Shown: piece by piece, positions 1 through 9,762 of the stretch | Position numbering within the stretch: position 1 is the stretch's first letter | Layout: each line of letters begins with the position of its first letter | Origin: Enterococcus haemoperoxidus ATCC BAA-382 | GTDB taxonomy: Bacteria; Bacillota; Bacilli; Lactobacillales; Enterococcaceae | Direction of reading: 5' to 3' | Length of the DNA stretch: 64,000 nt | Assembly (NCBI RefSeq): GCF_000407165.1 | Contig: NZ_KE136479.1 | Coordinates: 1,871,464 to 1,935,463, forward strand | The notes under the pieces: generated by a model | Told to the model about the DNA's origin: nothing | Seen by the model: only the letters and a program-made list of their open reading frames with translations | Database searches by the model: none | Position numbers and translations under genes: made by a program

Positions 1-1058
1 TCATAAAACAATTGGTTTTCTTTCAAATAGTACTCTGTTACCGCTACTGCTTCATCTTCCCTTCCCGTTAGTCGTAAATAACGAATCGTTTCATCATCTA
101 CAGGGAAAAATCCGCATGTAGCACCATATTCTGGTGCCATATTTGCTACAGTCGCTCGATCAGCTAAACTTAGATTAACTAAACCTGCACCAAAAAATTC
201 AACGAATTTTCCAACAACTTTTTGTTGTCTTAAAACCTGCGTAACTTTTAGTGCTAAATCTGTTGCTGTTGCACCTTGCGATAACTCATTGATAAAACGG
301 ACACCGACCACTTCTGGAATAGGAAAATAAGATGGCTCGCCAAGCATACTAGCTTCAGCCTCGATTCCACCAACACCCCAGCCTAAAACGCCTAATGCGT
401 TGACCATTGTTGTATGAGAATCGGTCCCAACTAGAGTATCCGGATATACTAATATGGTATCGTCTTCTAATTTTTTTTGCGTTACAACGGATGCTAAATA
501 TTCAATATTGACTTGATGAACGATTCCTGTTGCAGGAGGGACGACACGATAATTATCAAAAACTTTTTGTGCCCAACTTAAAAAACGGTAACGTTCTTGA
601 TTTCGCTGAAACTCCATTTTCATATTTAACTGTAGCGCTTGTTTCACTCCAGCAACATCAACTTGTACAGAGTGATCAACAACTAAGTCTACGGGTACCT
701 CTGGATTGATTTTAGTAGGATCTCCTCCAAAATCGGCTATTGTTTTTCGTAAAGAGGCTAAATCAACGATTGCTGGAACACCAGTAAAATCTTGAAGGAT
801 CACTCGAGCAGGTTTGAATGGAACTTCCCCTACATTTGGCTGATTTGGAGACCATTTAGCTAATTGATCAATATGCTCTTTTGTGATCCCATTATGATTT
901 ATCTGTCTCAACAACGATTCTAATAACACACGAATACTATATGGCAATTTATTTATGTAGTGCTGCTTAGAACTTTCCAATGATGAAAGTGCATAATAAT
1001 AATATTTTTGATGATTCATTTCAAAATACGTTTTTGCTGTTTGTGTTTTGGTTGTCAA
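1..1058 (-). CDS. acnA: Aconitate hydratase, N-terminal part (runs off the left edge)
   Basis: Aconitase interconverts citrate and isocitrate using a 4Fe-4S cluster. My reading of the minus strand gives about 352 residues without a stop. Seen motifs are [14 protein letters not shown], the segment VVDHSVQVD, and [27 protein letters not shown], quoted in part as [13 protein letters not shown], all typical of the AcnA/IRP1 branch. The family is usually about 900 residues, so roughly 60 percent lies outside the window, including the cluster cysteines. I prefer a TTG start at 1058 because an AAGGAGGG ribosome site lies six bases upstream; the in-frame ATG at 1064 touches that site. Aconitase beside a citrate lyase operon puts two citrate-consuming routes together; it may belong to a short oxidative branch making 2-oxoglutarate. 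Confidence 0.9.
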   Translation of the reverse strand, partial: MTTKTQTAKTYFEMNHQKYYYYALSSLESSKQHYINKLPYSIRVLLESLLRQINHNGITKEHIDQLAKWSPNQPNVGEVPFKPARVILQDFTGVPAIVDLASLRKTIADFGGDPTKINPEVPVDLVVDHSVQVDVAGVKQALQLNMKMEFQRNQERYRFLSWAQKVFDNYRVVPPATGIVHQVNIEYLASVVTQKKLEDDTILVYPDTLVGTDSHTTMVNALGVLGWGVGGIEAEASMLGEPSYFPIPEVVGVRFINELSQGATATDLALKVTQVLRQQKVVGKFVEFFGAGLVNLSLADRATVANMAPEYGATCGFFPVDDETIRYLRLTGREDEAVAVTEYYLKENQLFY

Positions 1059-1080
1059 AATCATCCCTCCTTGATTTAAT

Positions 1081-2082
1081 CATTTTTGATACCGTCAATG
1101 CTATATTGCCGCAATTATACCTACATAATTAGGAAATGTAAATATATCGAATTGGAAATCAAGTTACATTAACTAACACGTTTGAGTTATATATATGTAA
1201 GGTTATAAACGTCTATATAAAGGGATTTTTTCTGATAAAAAAATTTATCCCCGATTAAAATTAGTTGTTACACATATTTTATACATCTTATTTTAATCTT
1301 AATGCAATTGTTTTATTTTTAAAATACAGATAACATTTAACCGGAAATTACTTACTGATTTAAGGGCGTTTTTTTAGTTATTTACCGTTTTCATGTTAGT
1401 TGAATTTTTATTTTTCTACGAATAGCTAGTATGCTCTTTGGTATAAAAAATATTCGGAAAGAAATTCATCCTGCTGCCCAAAATCTATATGTGATTATAG
1501 GCTTTATCAAACTTTAACGACTATACTGTTGCTAGATTATAATTTGTACCGCTAGATTCATATCTATATGCTCATCTATTGCGGTTTTTATTCTATAAGT
1601 TAAAATTCTTCATCAGTTACTTTTTCACGTTGTTTCTATTTCTGATATTGAACAGTTTTTTTGACTCAACTGCCCTCTTTATAATTTTATAAATCTTTTC
1701 TTTTATTTCTATGTTCTTCCTCCAAAAGCCTTTCTATCTGTATTGATTGTCCACTCTGTGATTAAACATTTCATAAAATCCAGCACTGAAAAAGATCCAG
1801 GTAAGAGTAAGTAGCGAACACCAAATCTTTTATAAAAGATTTATGTTAGTACAGGACTGTATACTCCATTTAGATAAACTTACATATTGACTAAATCAAT
1901 CTGATTTTCATTTATTCGTCCTGTATCATCAATAGCTTATATTTTGAAGCTTTTTAATAGAATTAACTATAAAATTATCTAAACTTCTCAATGTGAAATA
2001 GTCTTGATTGTAATTAAAAAATGTATTTATTCACTATTATTAATACAATAAGAAAAGATTAAGTTTACTTATAAGTCATACT
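1081..2082. other. AT-rich intergenic region without a supported gene
   Basis: About 1 kb between acnA and oadA has no ORF with a plausible ribosome site. It contains a perfect 20-bp palindrome at 1823-1842 (AAATCTTTTATAAAAGATTT) and many runs of A/T. The acnA promoter should lie at its left end. I see no recognisable gene remnant. In E. faecalis the corresponding end of the citrate operon, as I recall it, carries further genes (citM, citG), so this could be a deletion scar. Confidence 0.5.
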
Positions 2083-2137
2083 AAAAAAGAATGAGCTTAT
2101 TTCCAAACAATACCGGAAATAAATTCATTCTTTTTTT
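2083..2137 (-). terminator. Terminator of the citrate operon
   Basis: The arms AAAAAAGAATGA and TCATTCTTTTTTT enclose a second stem TTATTTCC/GGAAATAA. It begins directly after the oadA stop codon and has A and T runs on both sides, so it could work in both directions. Confidence 0.85.
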
Positions 2138-3529
2138 CTAAATATCTAATGTAACACTCACTTCTTGCAGAGGAACATCATAAAATCGATCTTCTCTTCT
2201 ACCTAAAAAGTCTTTTCCTTGTTGTGGGAACAATGCATACATTAAAACATCTTCAGTTGATTTTGCATATTCTGCGATTTCTTTTTCATACTGCGGAAGT
2301 TCTGGCGTCAGTAAGTCAGCTGGCCTAACCGTGATCACTTCTTCTTCACCAATAATCAATTTCGTCATTTCTTCTGAAATTGCTACAGGCGGTTTTCCAT
2401 ACAAGCCTTTCACATAATCCCTGATTTCTTTCGGTACTATTTTATAACGTTCACCGCTGATAACGTTCATTACTGCTTGGGTTCCTACCATTTGAGATAG
2501 TGGTGTGACAAGTGGCGGATAGCCTAGATCTGCACGAACTTTTGGCACTTCTCTTAGGACTTCTTCGTATTTATCTGCTAAACCTTGTTCGGTCAATTGG
2601 CTTAACAAATTCGATAACATACCACCTGGAACTTTATAAATCAACGTTTTTGGCTCTGTATCTTTTACTTTAGGATTCAACAAGCCTTCTTCTCTAAATT
2701 TATCACGGATCGGATTAAAATAGTCCGCCACTTCTGCAACTTTTTTCATATCTAAATGCGTATTGTACCCTAAGTTTTCCAATGCAAGCGCCATTGATTC
2801 TGTGGCTGGTTGACTTGTTCCACCAGAAAATGATGAAATGGCTGTATCAATAATATCTGCACCTGCTTCAACAGCTTTTAGATAGGTCATTTCAGCAATC
2901 CCACTAGTTGCATGTGTATGAACTTCTAATGGTACTTGGATTTTATTTTTGATTTCTGTAACCAAACGATATGCGTCATCCGGTGTCAAAATCCCTGCCA
3001 TATCCTTTATACAGATGGAATCTGCGCCCATTTTTTCTAATTCTGTGGTCAATCCCACAAAATAATCGATCGTATGAAAATCGCTCGTTGTATAAGAAAT
3101 AGCCGGCTGACAATGACCGCCGAATTTTTTTGTTGCTTCGATTGAAGTTTGCAAGTTTCTTGTATCGTTCAACGCATCAAAAACGCGGATAATATCAATC
3201 CCATTTTCAATTGACTTTTGTACAAAGGCTTCTACCACATCATCGGCATAATTTTTATACCCAAGTAAATTTTGTCCACGTAAAAGCATTTGTAATTTCG
3301 TATGTTTAACTGCTTTTCGAATCGTTCTTAAGCGTTCCCAAGGATCTTCATTCAAGAAACGAATACAGGCATCAAATGTTGCCCCGCCCCAAACTTCCAA
3401 AGCATGATATCCTGCTTCATCCAATGTTTGAATGATCGGTAACATATCGCTCGTTGGCATTCGTGTCGCGATTTGGCTTTGCTGACCGTCCCTCAGCACT
3501 GTTTCTGTAAAAAGGATTTCTTTTGTCAT
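2138..3529 (-). CDS. oadA: Oxaloacetate decarboxylase, carboxyltransferase subunit
   Basis: Transfers the carboxyl group of oxaloacetate to biotin on OadD, giving pyruvate. The 463-residue protein has the DRE-TIM/HMGL-like barrel: TVLRDGQQS near residue 10 supplies the metal-binding Asp, ICIKDMAG the lysine that is carboxylated in the family, and EVHTHATSG the metal-binding histidines. It lacks the biotinyl domain that ends proteobacterial OadA; here that domain is the separate OadD. It is the last gene of the operon and starts one base after the citX stop, with the ribosome site AAGGAAGG inside the end of citX, which suggests coupled translation. Confidence 0.95.
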   Translation of the reverse strand: MTKEILFTETVLRDGQQSQIATRMPTSDMLPIIQTLDEAGYHALEVWGGATFDACIRFLNEDPWERLRTIRKAVKHTKLQMLLRGQNLLGYKNYADDVVEAFVQKSIENGIDIIRVFDALNDTRNLQTSIEATKKFGGHCQPAISYTTSDFHTIDYFVGLTTELEKMGADSICIKDMAGILTPDDAYRLVTEIKNKIQVPLEVHTHATSGIAEMTYLKAVEAGADIIDTAISSFSGGTSQPATESMALALENLGYNTHLDMKKVAEVADYFNPIRDKFREEGLLNPKVKDTEPKTLIYKVPGGMLSNLLSQLTEQGLADKYEEVLREVPKVRADLGYPPLVTPLSQMVGTQAVMNVISGERYKIVPKEIRDYVKGLYGKPPVAISEEMTKLIIGEEEVITVRPADLLTPELPQYEKEIAEYAKSTEDVLMYALFPQQGKDFLGRREDRFYDVPLQEVSVTLDI

Positions 3530-3530
3530 T

Positions 3531-4067
3531 TCATCCTTCCTTTCTCAATAGTTGACTGATTGTTTCTTGCATTTCTTCTACACTATGGCGTCTTTGTCTA
3601 CCGCAAATTTTTGCTTCTTCTTCACAAATGAAACAGGTTCTTGGTTTGTAATTTAATTCGCTACGACTGACTGAACACAAGGCTTGCTCTTTTAAATAAA
3701 CGACATCTAAATCCATCAAACGGCCATAGCGATGCGTTTCTTCAACTTTAATTAGCTTTCTTTTTAGCTCTTTTGCTGTTTCATTAAGGACTAGATAATA
3801 TTCAGAACCTGTTTTTAACTCTCGGTGTTTAAGAGCTGCTATTTTTTCAGGAGGAAAAAGAGAATTGATCTCTTTCATGACAGTTAAAAATGCTTGTCTT
3901 AGCTGCTCATTTGTTTTTACAGGCCCTGGAATATTCATCGTAGCGCTTAATAAGACACAGTTAGGATGCTTTTGTAAAAGTTCTTGCTGAATATTCGCTC
4001 GTTTTTCTCGTACATTCAGCATCTCTATCAGCGTAATCGTCTCTCCAGTTAAATGGGTTTTAGACAT
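3531..4067 (-). CDS. citX: Apo-citrate lyase phosphoribosyl-dephospho-CoA transferase
   Basis: Attaches the prosthetic group made by CitG to the serine of the acyl carrier subunit CitD. The frame is open to 4097, but the ATG at 4067 overlaps the citF stop by eight bases and gives 178 residues, the usual size of CitX. The upstream frame would overlap citF further and has no ribosome site. The segment ETHRYGRLMDLDVV is typical of the family, and a cysteine-rich stretch (CFICEEEAKICGRQ) lies near the C terminus. The gene sits between citF and oadA in the operon. Confidence 0.9.
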   Translation of the reverse strand: MSKTHLTGETITLIEMLNVREKRANIQQELLQKHPNCVLLSATMNIPGPVKTNEQLRQAFLTVMKEINSLFPPEKIAALKHRELKTGSEYYLVLNETAKELKRKLIKVEETHRYGRLMDLDVVYLKEQALCSVSRSELNYKPRTCFICEEEAKICGRQRRHSVEEMQETISQLLRKEG

Positions 4068-5589
4068 TTTTGACCACATCGATAATTGAACCATCACGAT
4101 ATTCGATCAATGCAACGACTTTATCCCCATACTTGATTGCATCTGGTCGAGCTACGATACTGTAAGCTTTTTCTTGAAGTTCTTTCATCGTTAATTGTGG
4201 AACATCTAAAGCTTTAAAATGTTCGACTAAGTCTGGTCGTTCTGGATTGATCGCAATCCCAACTTCCGTCACCACAACATCAATGCTGCTGCCTGGTGTT
4301 ACGACTGTATTGACCTCTTCAACGATTGTTGGAATTCTACCTCTGATTAAGGGGGCAATGACTAAGCTCATCTTACAAGCCGCACTTGTATCTGAATGCC
4401 CGCCAGATGCACCACGAATCACGCCATCTGATCCTGTAATCACGTTCACATTAAAATTCGTATCAATTTCTAGCGCAGAAAGAATCGCTGTATCTAATTG
4501 ATTGATGACAGAACCTTTGCTTAAAGGTGAAGCATACATATTTGCATCGATTTCGTAGTGGTTCTCATTCTCACCTAAAGAAACGGCAGACGGATGATCA
4601 AAATCTTGTACGTCAATGATTTTTTCAACAAGTCCTTCTTCCAATAACTCAACCATCGCATTGGTGATCCCGCCTAAAGCAAAACTGGCTGTAATACCAT
4701 CTTTGATCATCGCTTCTTTCAAAAACCTAGAAACAGCTAAGGCTGCACCACCCGTTCCTGTTTGGAACGAAAAACCATTTTTATAATACGGTGAATGCGT
4801 AATTACTTTCGCTGCATATTCTGCAATCAACAGTTCTTTCGGGTTTTTGGTAAATCGAGTAGCCCCTTTGGCTATCCCATCAGGATCACCGATCGCATCA
4901 ACCTCTACGACAAAATCTACATCCGTTTGTGGAATGCTGATTGGTGTATTTGGATAGGGCATCAAGCTATCTGTGATAATCACTACTTGATCGGCATACT
5001 TAGCATCGATCATCGCATAGCCTAATGAGCCACATGTGGCTTTGCCTTTGGTTCCATTTACATTACCATACGCGTCTGAACTTGGTGCTCCAAGAAAGGC
5101 CACATCGATATGAATATCGTCTGCAGCAATCGCTCTTGCACGTCCACCATGTGAACGGATCACAACTGGATTTTCCATAATTCCTTCAGAAATCGCAGCG
5201 CCGACTTTATCACGTAACCCACTAGAGGTAATATTTGTCACCACACCATTTTTGATATGATTGATCAATGGTTCATGAACATTCGCGATCGAGCTGGGTG
5301 CAATCGATAGATTTTTGATCCCTAATGCCGCAATCTCATCTAACACCATGTTCATAACAAAATCACCTTCACGAAAATGATGATGGAAAGAAATTGTCAT
5401 ACCGTCTTTTAATCCTGTTTTTTCAATCGCTTCTTTTAAACTACCTAATAACTTTGTATCTCTTGGCCTCACAGGATTGATCGTGCGGCTAGCCTCTTTA
5501 TACTCACGAATATTCGCTAGCTCTCCTTTAAATAAACCGTATTGTTCAGCATAATTATCTGGAATTTCTTTGCCTACATTATTTTTCAT
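4060..5589 (-). CDS. citF: Citrate lyase alpha subunit (citrate:acetyl-ACP transferase)
   Basis: Exchanges the acetyl group on the carrier protein for citrate, giving citryl-ACP and acetate. The 509 residues match the full length of CitF: the start of a glycine-rich coenzyme A transferase fold (SFHHHFREGDFVMN), SHGGRARAI, and VITGSDGVIRGASGGHSDT near the C terminus. It starts directly after the citE stop, with the GAGGAAG ribosome site inside the end of citE. It acts in the cytoplasmic hexameric complex with CitD and CitE. Confidence 0.96.
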   Translation of the reverse strand: MKNNVGKEIPDNYAEQYGLFKGELANIREYKEASRTINPVRPRDTKLLGSLKEAIEKTGLKDGMTISFHHHFREGDFVMNMVLDEIAALGIKNLSIAPSSIANVHEPLINHIKNGVVTNITSSGLRDKVGAAISEGIMENPVVIRSHGGRARAIAADDIHIDVAFLGAPSSDAYGNVNGTKGKATCGSLGYAMIDAKYADQVVIITDSLMPYPNTPISIPQTDVDFVVEVDAIGDPDGIAKGATRFTKNPKELLIAEYAAKVITHSPYYKNGFSFQTGTGGAALAVSRFLKEAMIKDGITASFALGGITNAMVELLEEGLVEKIIDVQDFDHPSAVSLGENENHYEIDANMYASPLSKGSVINQLDTAILSALEIDTNFNVNVITGSDGVIRGASGGHSDTSAACKMSLVIAPLIRGRIPTIVEEVNTVVTPGSSIDVVVTEVGIAINPERPDLVEHFKALDVPQLTMKELQEKAYSIVARPDAIKYGDKVVALIEYRDGSIIDVVKNV

Positions 5590-5590
5590 C

Positions 5591-6478
5591 TTAGACTTCC
5601 TCCTCAGAAATTAATTTTGCTGCAATAGCCAGTGCAATCACTCGCTCTGCTCGTTCAACAATTGGTTTATCCACCATTTTACCATTCACTGAAATTACAC
5701 CTGAACCTTTCGCTTCCGCTTCACGAATCCCCCAAATTACTTCTTTCGCATTTTGGATTTCTTTTTCTGTTGGTTCATAGACACTGTTTACTAAAGGGAT
5801 TTGACGTGGATTAATAACAGACTTACCGTCAAATCCTAATTGTTTGATCAGCTCAACTTCTGCTAGGAACCCTTCTGTATTATCGACATCTGAATAGACT
5901 GTATCGATTGCTGCAATTCCTGCTGATCTAGCTGAGTGTAAAATAAAACTACGTGCGAAAAACAATTCTTGGCCGTCTGGGTATCGGTGTGTTTTCATAT
6001 TTGTTACATAATCTTCTGCTCCAAGTGCGATACCAATCAAGCGGTCACTTGCTTGTGCAATTTCTCGCGCATTTAAAACACCTTCAGCCGATTCGATTGC
6101 AGCCATCATTTTTGTTGTCCCAACGCTTACGCCATATTTTGTTTCCATTTCAGTGATCACAGCTGCCACATCCACAATATCTTGAGCTGTTTCTGTTTTT
6201 GGCAAGCGGATCACATCAACACCTGCTAAAACCATCGCTTCAACATCTTGACGCCCCACTGTATCTAAGCCATTGATTCGAACGACCGTTTCGACAGTCG
6301 AGTAATCAAATGTTCGTAAAGCATTATAGACAAGTAAACGAGCACTATCTTTTTCTTTTAAAGAAACAGCATCTTCTAAGTCAAACATCAACGAATCAGC
6401 GCCGTATAAAGTCGCATCTCTTAGCATTGAAGCATTCGCTCCTGGTACAAACATCATCGTTCTTCTTAAACGTTCCAT
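5591..6478 (-). CDS. citE: Citrate lyase beta subunit (citryl-ACP lyase)
   Basis: Cleaves citryl-ACP to oxaloacetate and acetyl-ACP. The 295-residue HpcH/HpaI-type aldolase barrel shows [12 protein letters not shown] at the start, [11 protein letters not shown] with the acidic metal-binding residues, and [13 protein letters not shown] near the end, all standard for CitE. Its ATG lies 13 bases inside the 3' end of citD, so the two are translationally coupled. Confidence 0.96.
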   Translation of the reverse strand: MERLRRTMMFVPGANASMLRDATLYGADSLMFDLEDAVSLKEKDSARLLVYNALRTFDYSTVETVVRINGLDTVGRQDVEAMVLAGVDVIRLPKTETAQDIVDVAAVITEMETKYGVSVGTTKMMAAIESAEGVLNAREIAQASDRLIGIALGAEDYVTNMKTHRYPDGQELFFARSFILHSARSAGIAAIDTVYSDVDNTEGFLAEVELIKQLGFDGKSVINPRQIPLVNSVYEPTEKEIQNAKEVIWGIREAEAKGSGVISVNGKMVDKPIVERAERVIALAIAAKLISEEEV

Positions 6479-6783
6479 GTATTTAACACCTGCCAGTCTA
6501 CATTTTCTTCACCAGCAGCACGATAAACAGCTGCCACTGTTCGAGCTTGGATGGTACAATCCAATGCACCTTTATCAATTGCCTGAACCTTCGCGTCAGT
6601 GACTGACAAATTAGTTAAAGTCTCTTGTATTTTTTCGCGAATTTGACGTCCAAACTGTTTTTCAACACTACTGTCTAGTTCAATTTGAATTCCTTGTCCA
6701 CTGTTTTTCCCAATTGTAATCATAATATCGCTTGATTCAGTTGTACCAGCAGATGCGTTTTGTTTGATTTCCAAAATAGACAC
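6466..6783 (-). CDS. citD: Citrate lyase acyl carrier protein (gamma subunit)
   Basis: Carries the acetyl and citryl groups on a phosphoribosyl-dephospho-CoA arm. In the 105-residue protein the motif [13 protein letters not shown] lines up with AGTLESGDVMIRI of Klebsiella CitD, placing the modified serine at residue 17. [12 protein letters not shown] and [12 protein letters not shown] are further family signatures. It lies four bases after the citC stop and overlaps citE. Confidence 0.96.
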   Translation of the reverse strand: MSILEIKQNASAGTTESSDIMITIGKNSGQGIQIELDSSVEKQFGRQIREKIQETLTNLSVTDAKVQAIDKGALDCTIQARTVAAVYRAAGEENVDWQVLNTWNV

Positions 6784-6787
6784 CTCA

Positions 6788-7783
6788 TTACTTATTTTTT
6801 TGTTTGATTATTTCTTCAAAAGTTTTGGGTGGAACAAGTGATTTAATTGCTGCATAATTCTCTTGTTCCATTAAAGCACGAACTTTTGTGGCACTGATTG
6901 CTTCTCCATCTATTTTTTTTCTTGGTAAAACAACTAGTTTCAGCTCAGAACCAAACGTCTTTTTCATCGCCTGATTGTAAATCTCTGTTACTGCTGAAAA
7001 CGGCTCTTCTCCAACAAATCTAGTTGAAATTGACAGAACACAAGCAATCTTTTCTTTAAATAAAGTGGCATCCAAAACAGCCTGGACTTCCGCAATACTA
7101 GCCTTGGCCTGATCTTTCAAAAAATAAGATGGAAAGGTTGCACTGGATACCATATATTCTCTTGTTGGTAAAACCACTACATTTGCTAAATGACGAACAC
7201 CTTCTTGTACTAGTTCAAAACGTGTTTTTGCATCAAATAGCGATCGTTCCTCGGATAAAACAAACAGATACACTGTTTCCGAACGTTTAGCGGCTTCTGT
7301 CACTAAATATAAATGACCATTGGTAAATGGATTGGCATTCATTACAATTGCAGCATTTTGTTTTGTCTCTCGTCGATGCTTTTTAAGGTCCACTAAATAG
7401 TCTTCAAAATTAGGAAACCCTTGCTCCATGAAAACCAATTCATTCGTTGCAGCAATTTCCGTAAAACCCAAAGAGTGAAACAACTTGCTAGTTTTTGGCT
7501 TTGTATACAAGAAATAATGCTGATATCCTATTTCCTGCAGCTCTTCTCGTAAAGCTTGAACAATTTGAGAAAGCAGGTTTTCATTTTGATAGGAGGAATC
7601 AATTGCAATACATTTTAGAATATTCCTAAAAGTCGATCCTGTTCCAATCAGTTTTTCCTGATCATAGATACCAATCGTATAGTCTAACTGGTCATCCGGT
7701 ATAAGATCGGCGTTAATCAAAAAATCTGACCACTGCTGTTTTCTTGTCAAATCTCGATCAAGCCAAATTCTTCTGATGTTCAT
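6788..7783 (-). CDS. citC: [Citrate (pro-3S)-lyase] ligase
   Basis: Acetylates the thiol of the citrate lyase prosthetic group with ATP and acetate, switching the enzyme on. Of the 331 residues, the first about 130 form a GNAT-like domain, followed by a nucleotidyltransferase domain with the nucleotide-binding [25 protein letters not shown] near the C terminus is the usual second signature. The ribosome site GGAAGTG overlaps the stop region of the OadG-like ORF 13 bases upstream. Confidence 0.95.
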   Translation of the reverse strand: MNIRRIWLDRDLTRKQQWSDFLINADLIPDDQLDYTIGIYDQEKLIGTGSTFRNILKCIAIDSSYQNENLLSQIVQALREELQEIGYQHYFLYTKPKTSKLFHSLGFTEIAATNELVFMEQGFPNFEDYLVDLKKHRRETKQNAAIVMNANPFTNGHLYLVTEAAKRSETVYLFVLSEERSLFDAKTRFELVQEGVRHLANVVVLPTREYMVSSATFPSYFLKDQAKASIAEVQAVLDATLFKEKIACVLSISTRFVGEEPFSAVTEIYNQAMKKTFGSELKLVVLPRKKIDGEAISATKVRALMEQENYAAIKSLVPPKTFEEIIKQKNK

Positions 7784-7796
7784 TGTTTAACACTTC

Positions 7797-7922
7797 CTAG
7801 CTTTTCGGTGGGAATAATTTATTTAACATAAACGACGCAAAGTAGATCACGAAAATGACAACAAACACGCCACCCCAACCAAAAACCAATAACTCTAATG
7901 ATTTCAATAAATCAGCTGACAT
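7797..7922 (-). CDS. 41-residue OadG-like membrane peptide
   Basis: This short ORF lies between oadB and citC. It has a strong ribosome site (AAAGGAGC, seven bases before ATG). The peptide has a short amphipathic start, one hydrophobic helix (about residues 11-34, LLVFGWGGVFVVIFVIYF) and a positively charged tail ending in LNKLFPPKS. The layout resembles the membrane anchor of the gamma subunit (OadG) of sodium-pumping decarboxylases, where a GMGFV-like helix is followed by a basic ...NRFFP segment. That subunit holds OadA to OadB in proteobacteria. This one lacks the long Ala/Pro-rich hydrophilic tail. Assignment is by pattern and position, not by alignment. Confidence 0.75.
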   Translation of the reverse strand: MSADLLKSLELLVFGWGGVFVVIFVIYFASFMLNKLFPPKS

Positions 7923-7957
7923 AAACAAGCTCCTTTCCCTTTCTTCTATTCAAAACG

Positions 7958-9073
7958 CTACGCAAGCAACGCTAATAATAAGCCGCCCGCAATAACTGAG
8001 GCAATCTGTCCAGATACATTTGCACCTGCTGCATGCATTAAAATAAAGTTCTGTGGATCTTCGTCTGTTGCCATTTTTTGAATTACTCGACTAGACATTG
8101 GAAATGCTGAAATTCCTGCAGCACCAATCATTGGATTGATTTTTTCTTTTCTAAACAGGTTCAATAATTTGGCAAATAAGACACCCCCAACTGAATCCAT
8201 TACAAAGGCAACTAATCCCAAACCAATAACCATTAACGTATCAATTTGTAAAAATTCTTCATATTGCATTTTCACTGAAATCGCCAATCCTAGCACAATA
8301 CTGATGATGTTTACCAGCTCATTTTGTGCTGTTACAGATAAACGATCTAAGACTCCACATTCACGCAGTAAATTCCCAAACATTAAGAATCCAACTAAAG
8401 GAAGGGAAACTGGTGCTACCAATCCAGCGACAATTGTAATTACGATTGGGAATAAAATTTTCGCTGTTTGTGATACTTCACCAGCACGATACGTCATACG
8501 AATTTTACGTTCTTTTTTTGTCGTAACTGCTTTGATTGCGACTGGTTGAATAATTGGAACTAAGGCCATATAAGAATAGGCCGCTACCATGATCGCACCC
8601 ATATATTTCGAATTCAACGTGTTGGCAACAAAGATTGACGTTGGTCCATCTGCTGCTCCGATGATTCCAATAGAAGCTGCATCATTTAAATCAAAACCTA
8701 ATAAAACGGCCGCAATAATTGTAAAGAAAATCCCGAATTGAGCGGCTGCACCGAACAATAATAAAAATGGATTTTGTAATAATGGACCGAAATCGATCAT
8801 AGCGCCAATACCGATAAATAGTAACAATGGAAATAATTCCGTCGAAATTCCTATATCAAACAACACTTGAAACGGACCAGCTTCTCCACCAGCACTTAGT
8901 ACTCCTGAATTGGGAAAGTTAACTAAAATCGTTCCTAATCCCATCGGTACAAGTAAGGTAGGTTCATACTCTTTTTTGATCCCCAAGTACATCAGGATAC
9001 CTCCGATGACCATCATTACAATACGTCCCGGCTCCTGTCCCATTCCTACTACACCTTCAATTAATGTCTCCAC
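7958..9073 (-). CDS. oadB: Oxaloacetate decarboxylase beta subunit (sodium-pumping membrane subunit)
   Basis: Decarboxylates carboxybiotin and couples this to sodium export. The protein (about 371 residues) has about ten hydrophobic segments and the family signatures DFGPLLQNPFLLLFGAAAQ and GIIGAADGPTSIFVANTL; the latter holds the membrane aspartate essential in Klebsiella OadB. NPMIGAAGISAFPMSSRV lies near the C terminus. The frame is open to a GTG at 9082, but that codon abuts the GAGGAA ribosome site; the GTG at 9073 has better spacing and gives METLIEG, so I chose it. It sits between oadD and the OadG-like peptide gene. Confidence 0.93.
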   Translation of the reverse strand: METLIEGVVGMGQEPGRIVMMVIGGILMYLGIKKEYEPTLLVPMGLGTILVNFPNSGVLSAGGEAGPFQVLFDIGISTELFPLLLFIGIGAMIDFGPLLQNPFLLLFGAAAQFGIFFTIIAAVLLGFDLNDAASIGIIGAADGPTSIFVANTLNSKYMGAIMVAAYSYMALVPIIQPVAIKAVTTKKERKIRMTYRAGEVSQTAKILFPIVITIVAGLVAPVSLPLVGFLMFGNLLRECGVLDRLSVTAQNELVNIISIVLGLAISVKMQYEEFLQIDTLMVIGLGLVAFVMDSVGGVLFAKLLNLFRKEKINPMIGAAGISAFPMSSRVIQKMATDEDPQNFILMHAAGANVSGQIASVIAGGLLLALLA

Positions 9074-9116
9074 AAACGTCACTTCCTCTTTTTAAATTAA
9101 ACTACTTTTTTCTTCT

Positions 9117-9503
9117 TTAACCAATTGTAATTAACGGTTCTCCAGGATTGACCATATCCCCCTGCTTAACATGTATCCCTGTGACTAGGCCAGATTTACC
9201 AGCTACAATTTCATTTTCCATTTTCATCGCTTCAAGAATCATTAACGGTTGATTCTCCTGAACTGTATCGCCAACATTTACCAAAATTTTCAAGATTGTT
9301 CCAGGCATAGGTGATGGCATTGCATCGCTTCCAGCAGGTGTGCTTGCTACAGGAGCTGCTGTTTCTACTGGCGCTGGCGTTGGCGCCACTTCTGCTACAG
9401 GTGCTACTGGTGCTGCTATTGGCGCTTGTGGCACACCACCAATTTCTTCCATTTCTACTAAATACTCTTTTCCATCGATTGAGATTTTAAACTTACGTAA
9501 CAT
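9117..9503 (-). CDS. oadD: Biotin carboxyl carrier subunit of oxaloacetate decarboxylase
   Basis: Carries the carboxyl group between OadA and OadB. The 128 residues comprise a short N-terminal beta part, a flexible Ala/Pro linker (about residues 27-60), and a C-terminal biotinyl domain with MPSPMPGTILKI and the biotinylation motif EAMKMENEI; the lysine in AMKM is the biotin site. A strong AGGAGG ribosome site precedes the ATG. In many bacteria this domain is fused to OadA; here it is a separate gene, as in the enterococcal complex. Confidence 0.95.
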   Translation of the reverse strand: MLRKFKISIDGKEYLVEMEEIGGVPQAPIAAPVAPVAEVAPTPAPVETAAPVASTPAGSDAMPSPMPGTILKILVNVGDTVQENQPLMILEAMKMENEIVAGKSGLVTGIHVKQGDMVNPGEPLITIG

Positions 9504-9530
9504 TTCTTTTCCTCCTAAAATTTAAAGTGT

Positions 9531-9640
9531 AATGGGCTCGTCCGGTCTCGACTGAAAAATAGGAAATTATGACTGAGGTGATTTTTGCCTCATTCATCAT
9601 TTATCTTTTTTCCGAGAGACTAGCCCATGGAACTAGATAA
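9531..9640 (-). repeat. Structured dispersed repeat, copy A, inside the oad operon
   Basis: Read on the minus strand it starts TTATCTAG, then ATGGGCTaGTCTC, then GGAAAAAAGATAAAT, a small hairpin (GAGG/CCTC), then ATTTCCTATTTTT and GAGAC....AGCCCAT. The parts pair in nested fashion into one long stem. Copies B (54545-54658) and C (54740-54855) share the conserved blocks and show changed but still paired arms. It lies between oadH and oadD and would be part of the operon mRNA. Confidence 0.75.
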
Positions 9641-9651
9641 CACAAACGCAC

Positions 9652-9745
9652 AATGGGCTCGTCCAGCTCTGACTGAAAAATAGGGAATTACGACTGACGT
9701 GCTTTTTGCCTCATTCATCATTTTCCAAACAAACTGACCGATGCT
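9652..9745 (-). repeat. Partial tandem copy A' of the structured repeat
   Basis: A second unit directly next to copy A shares AATGGGCTCGTCC, GACTGAAAAATAGG, AATTA and TTTTTGCCTCATTCATCATTT, but the side nearest oadH has diverged and lacks the TTATCTAG end. It looks like a decayed tandem duplicate. Confidence 0.65.
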
Positions 9746-9762
9746 ATCAAGTAATTCAAAAA

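Noticed and set aside
1823-1842. 20-bp palindrome as an operator or terminator
   Set aside because: Composed almost only of A and T with no gene close by; it may be chance in an A/T-rich gap, so it is noted only within the intergenic entry.
8136-8549. 137-residue plus-strand frame opposite oadB
   Set aside because: Antisense shadow of the oadB membrane helices, without a ribosome site.
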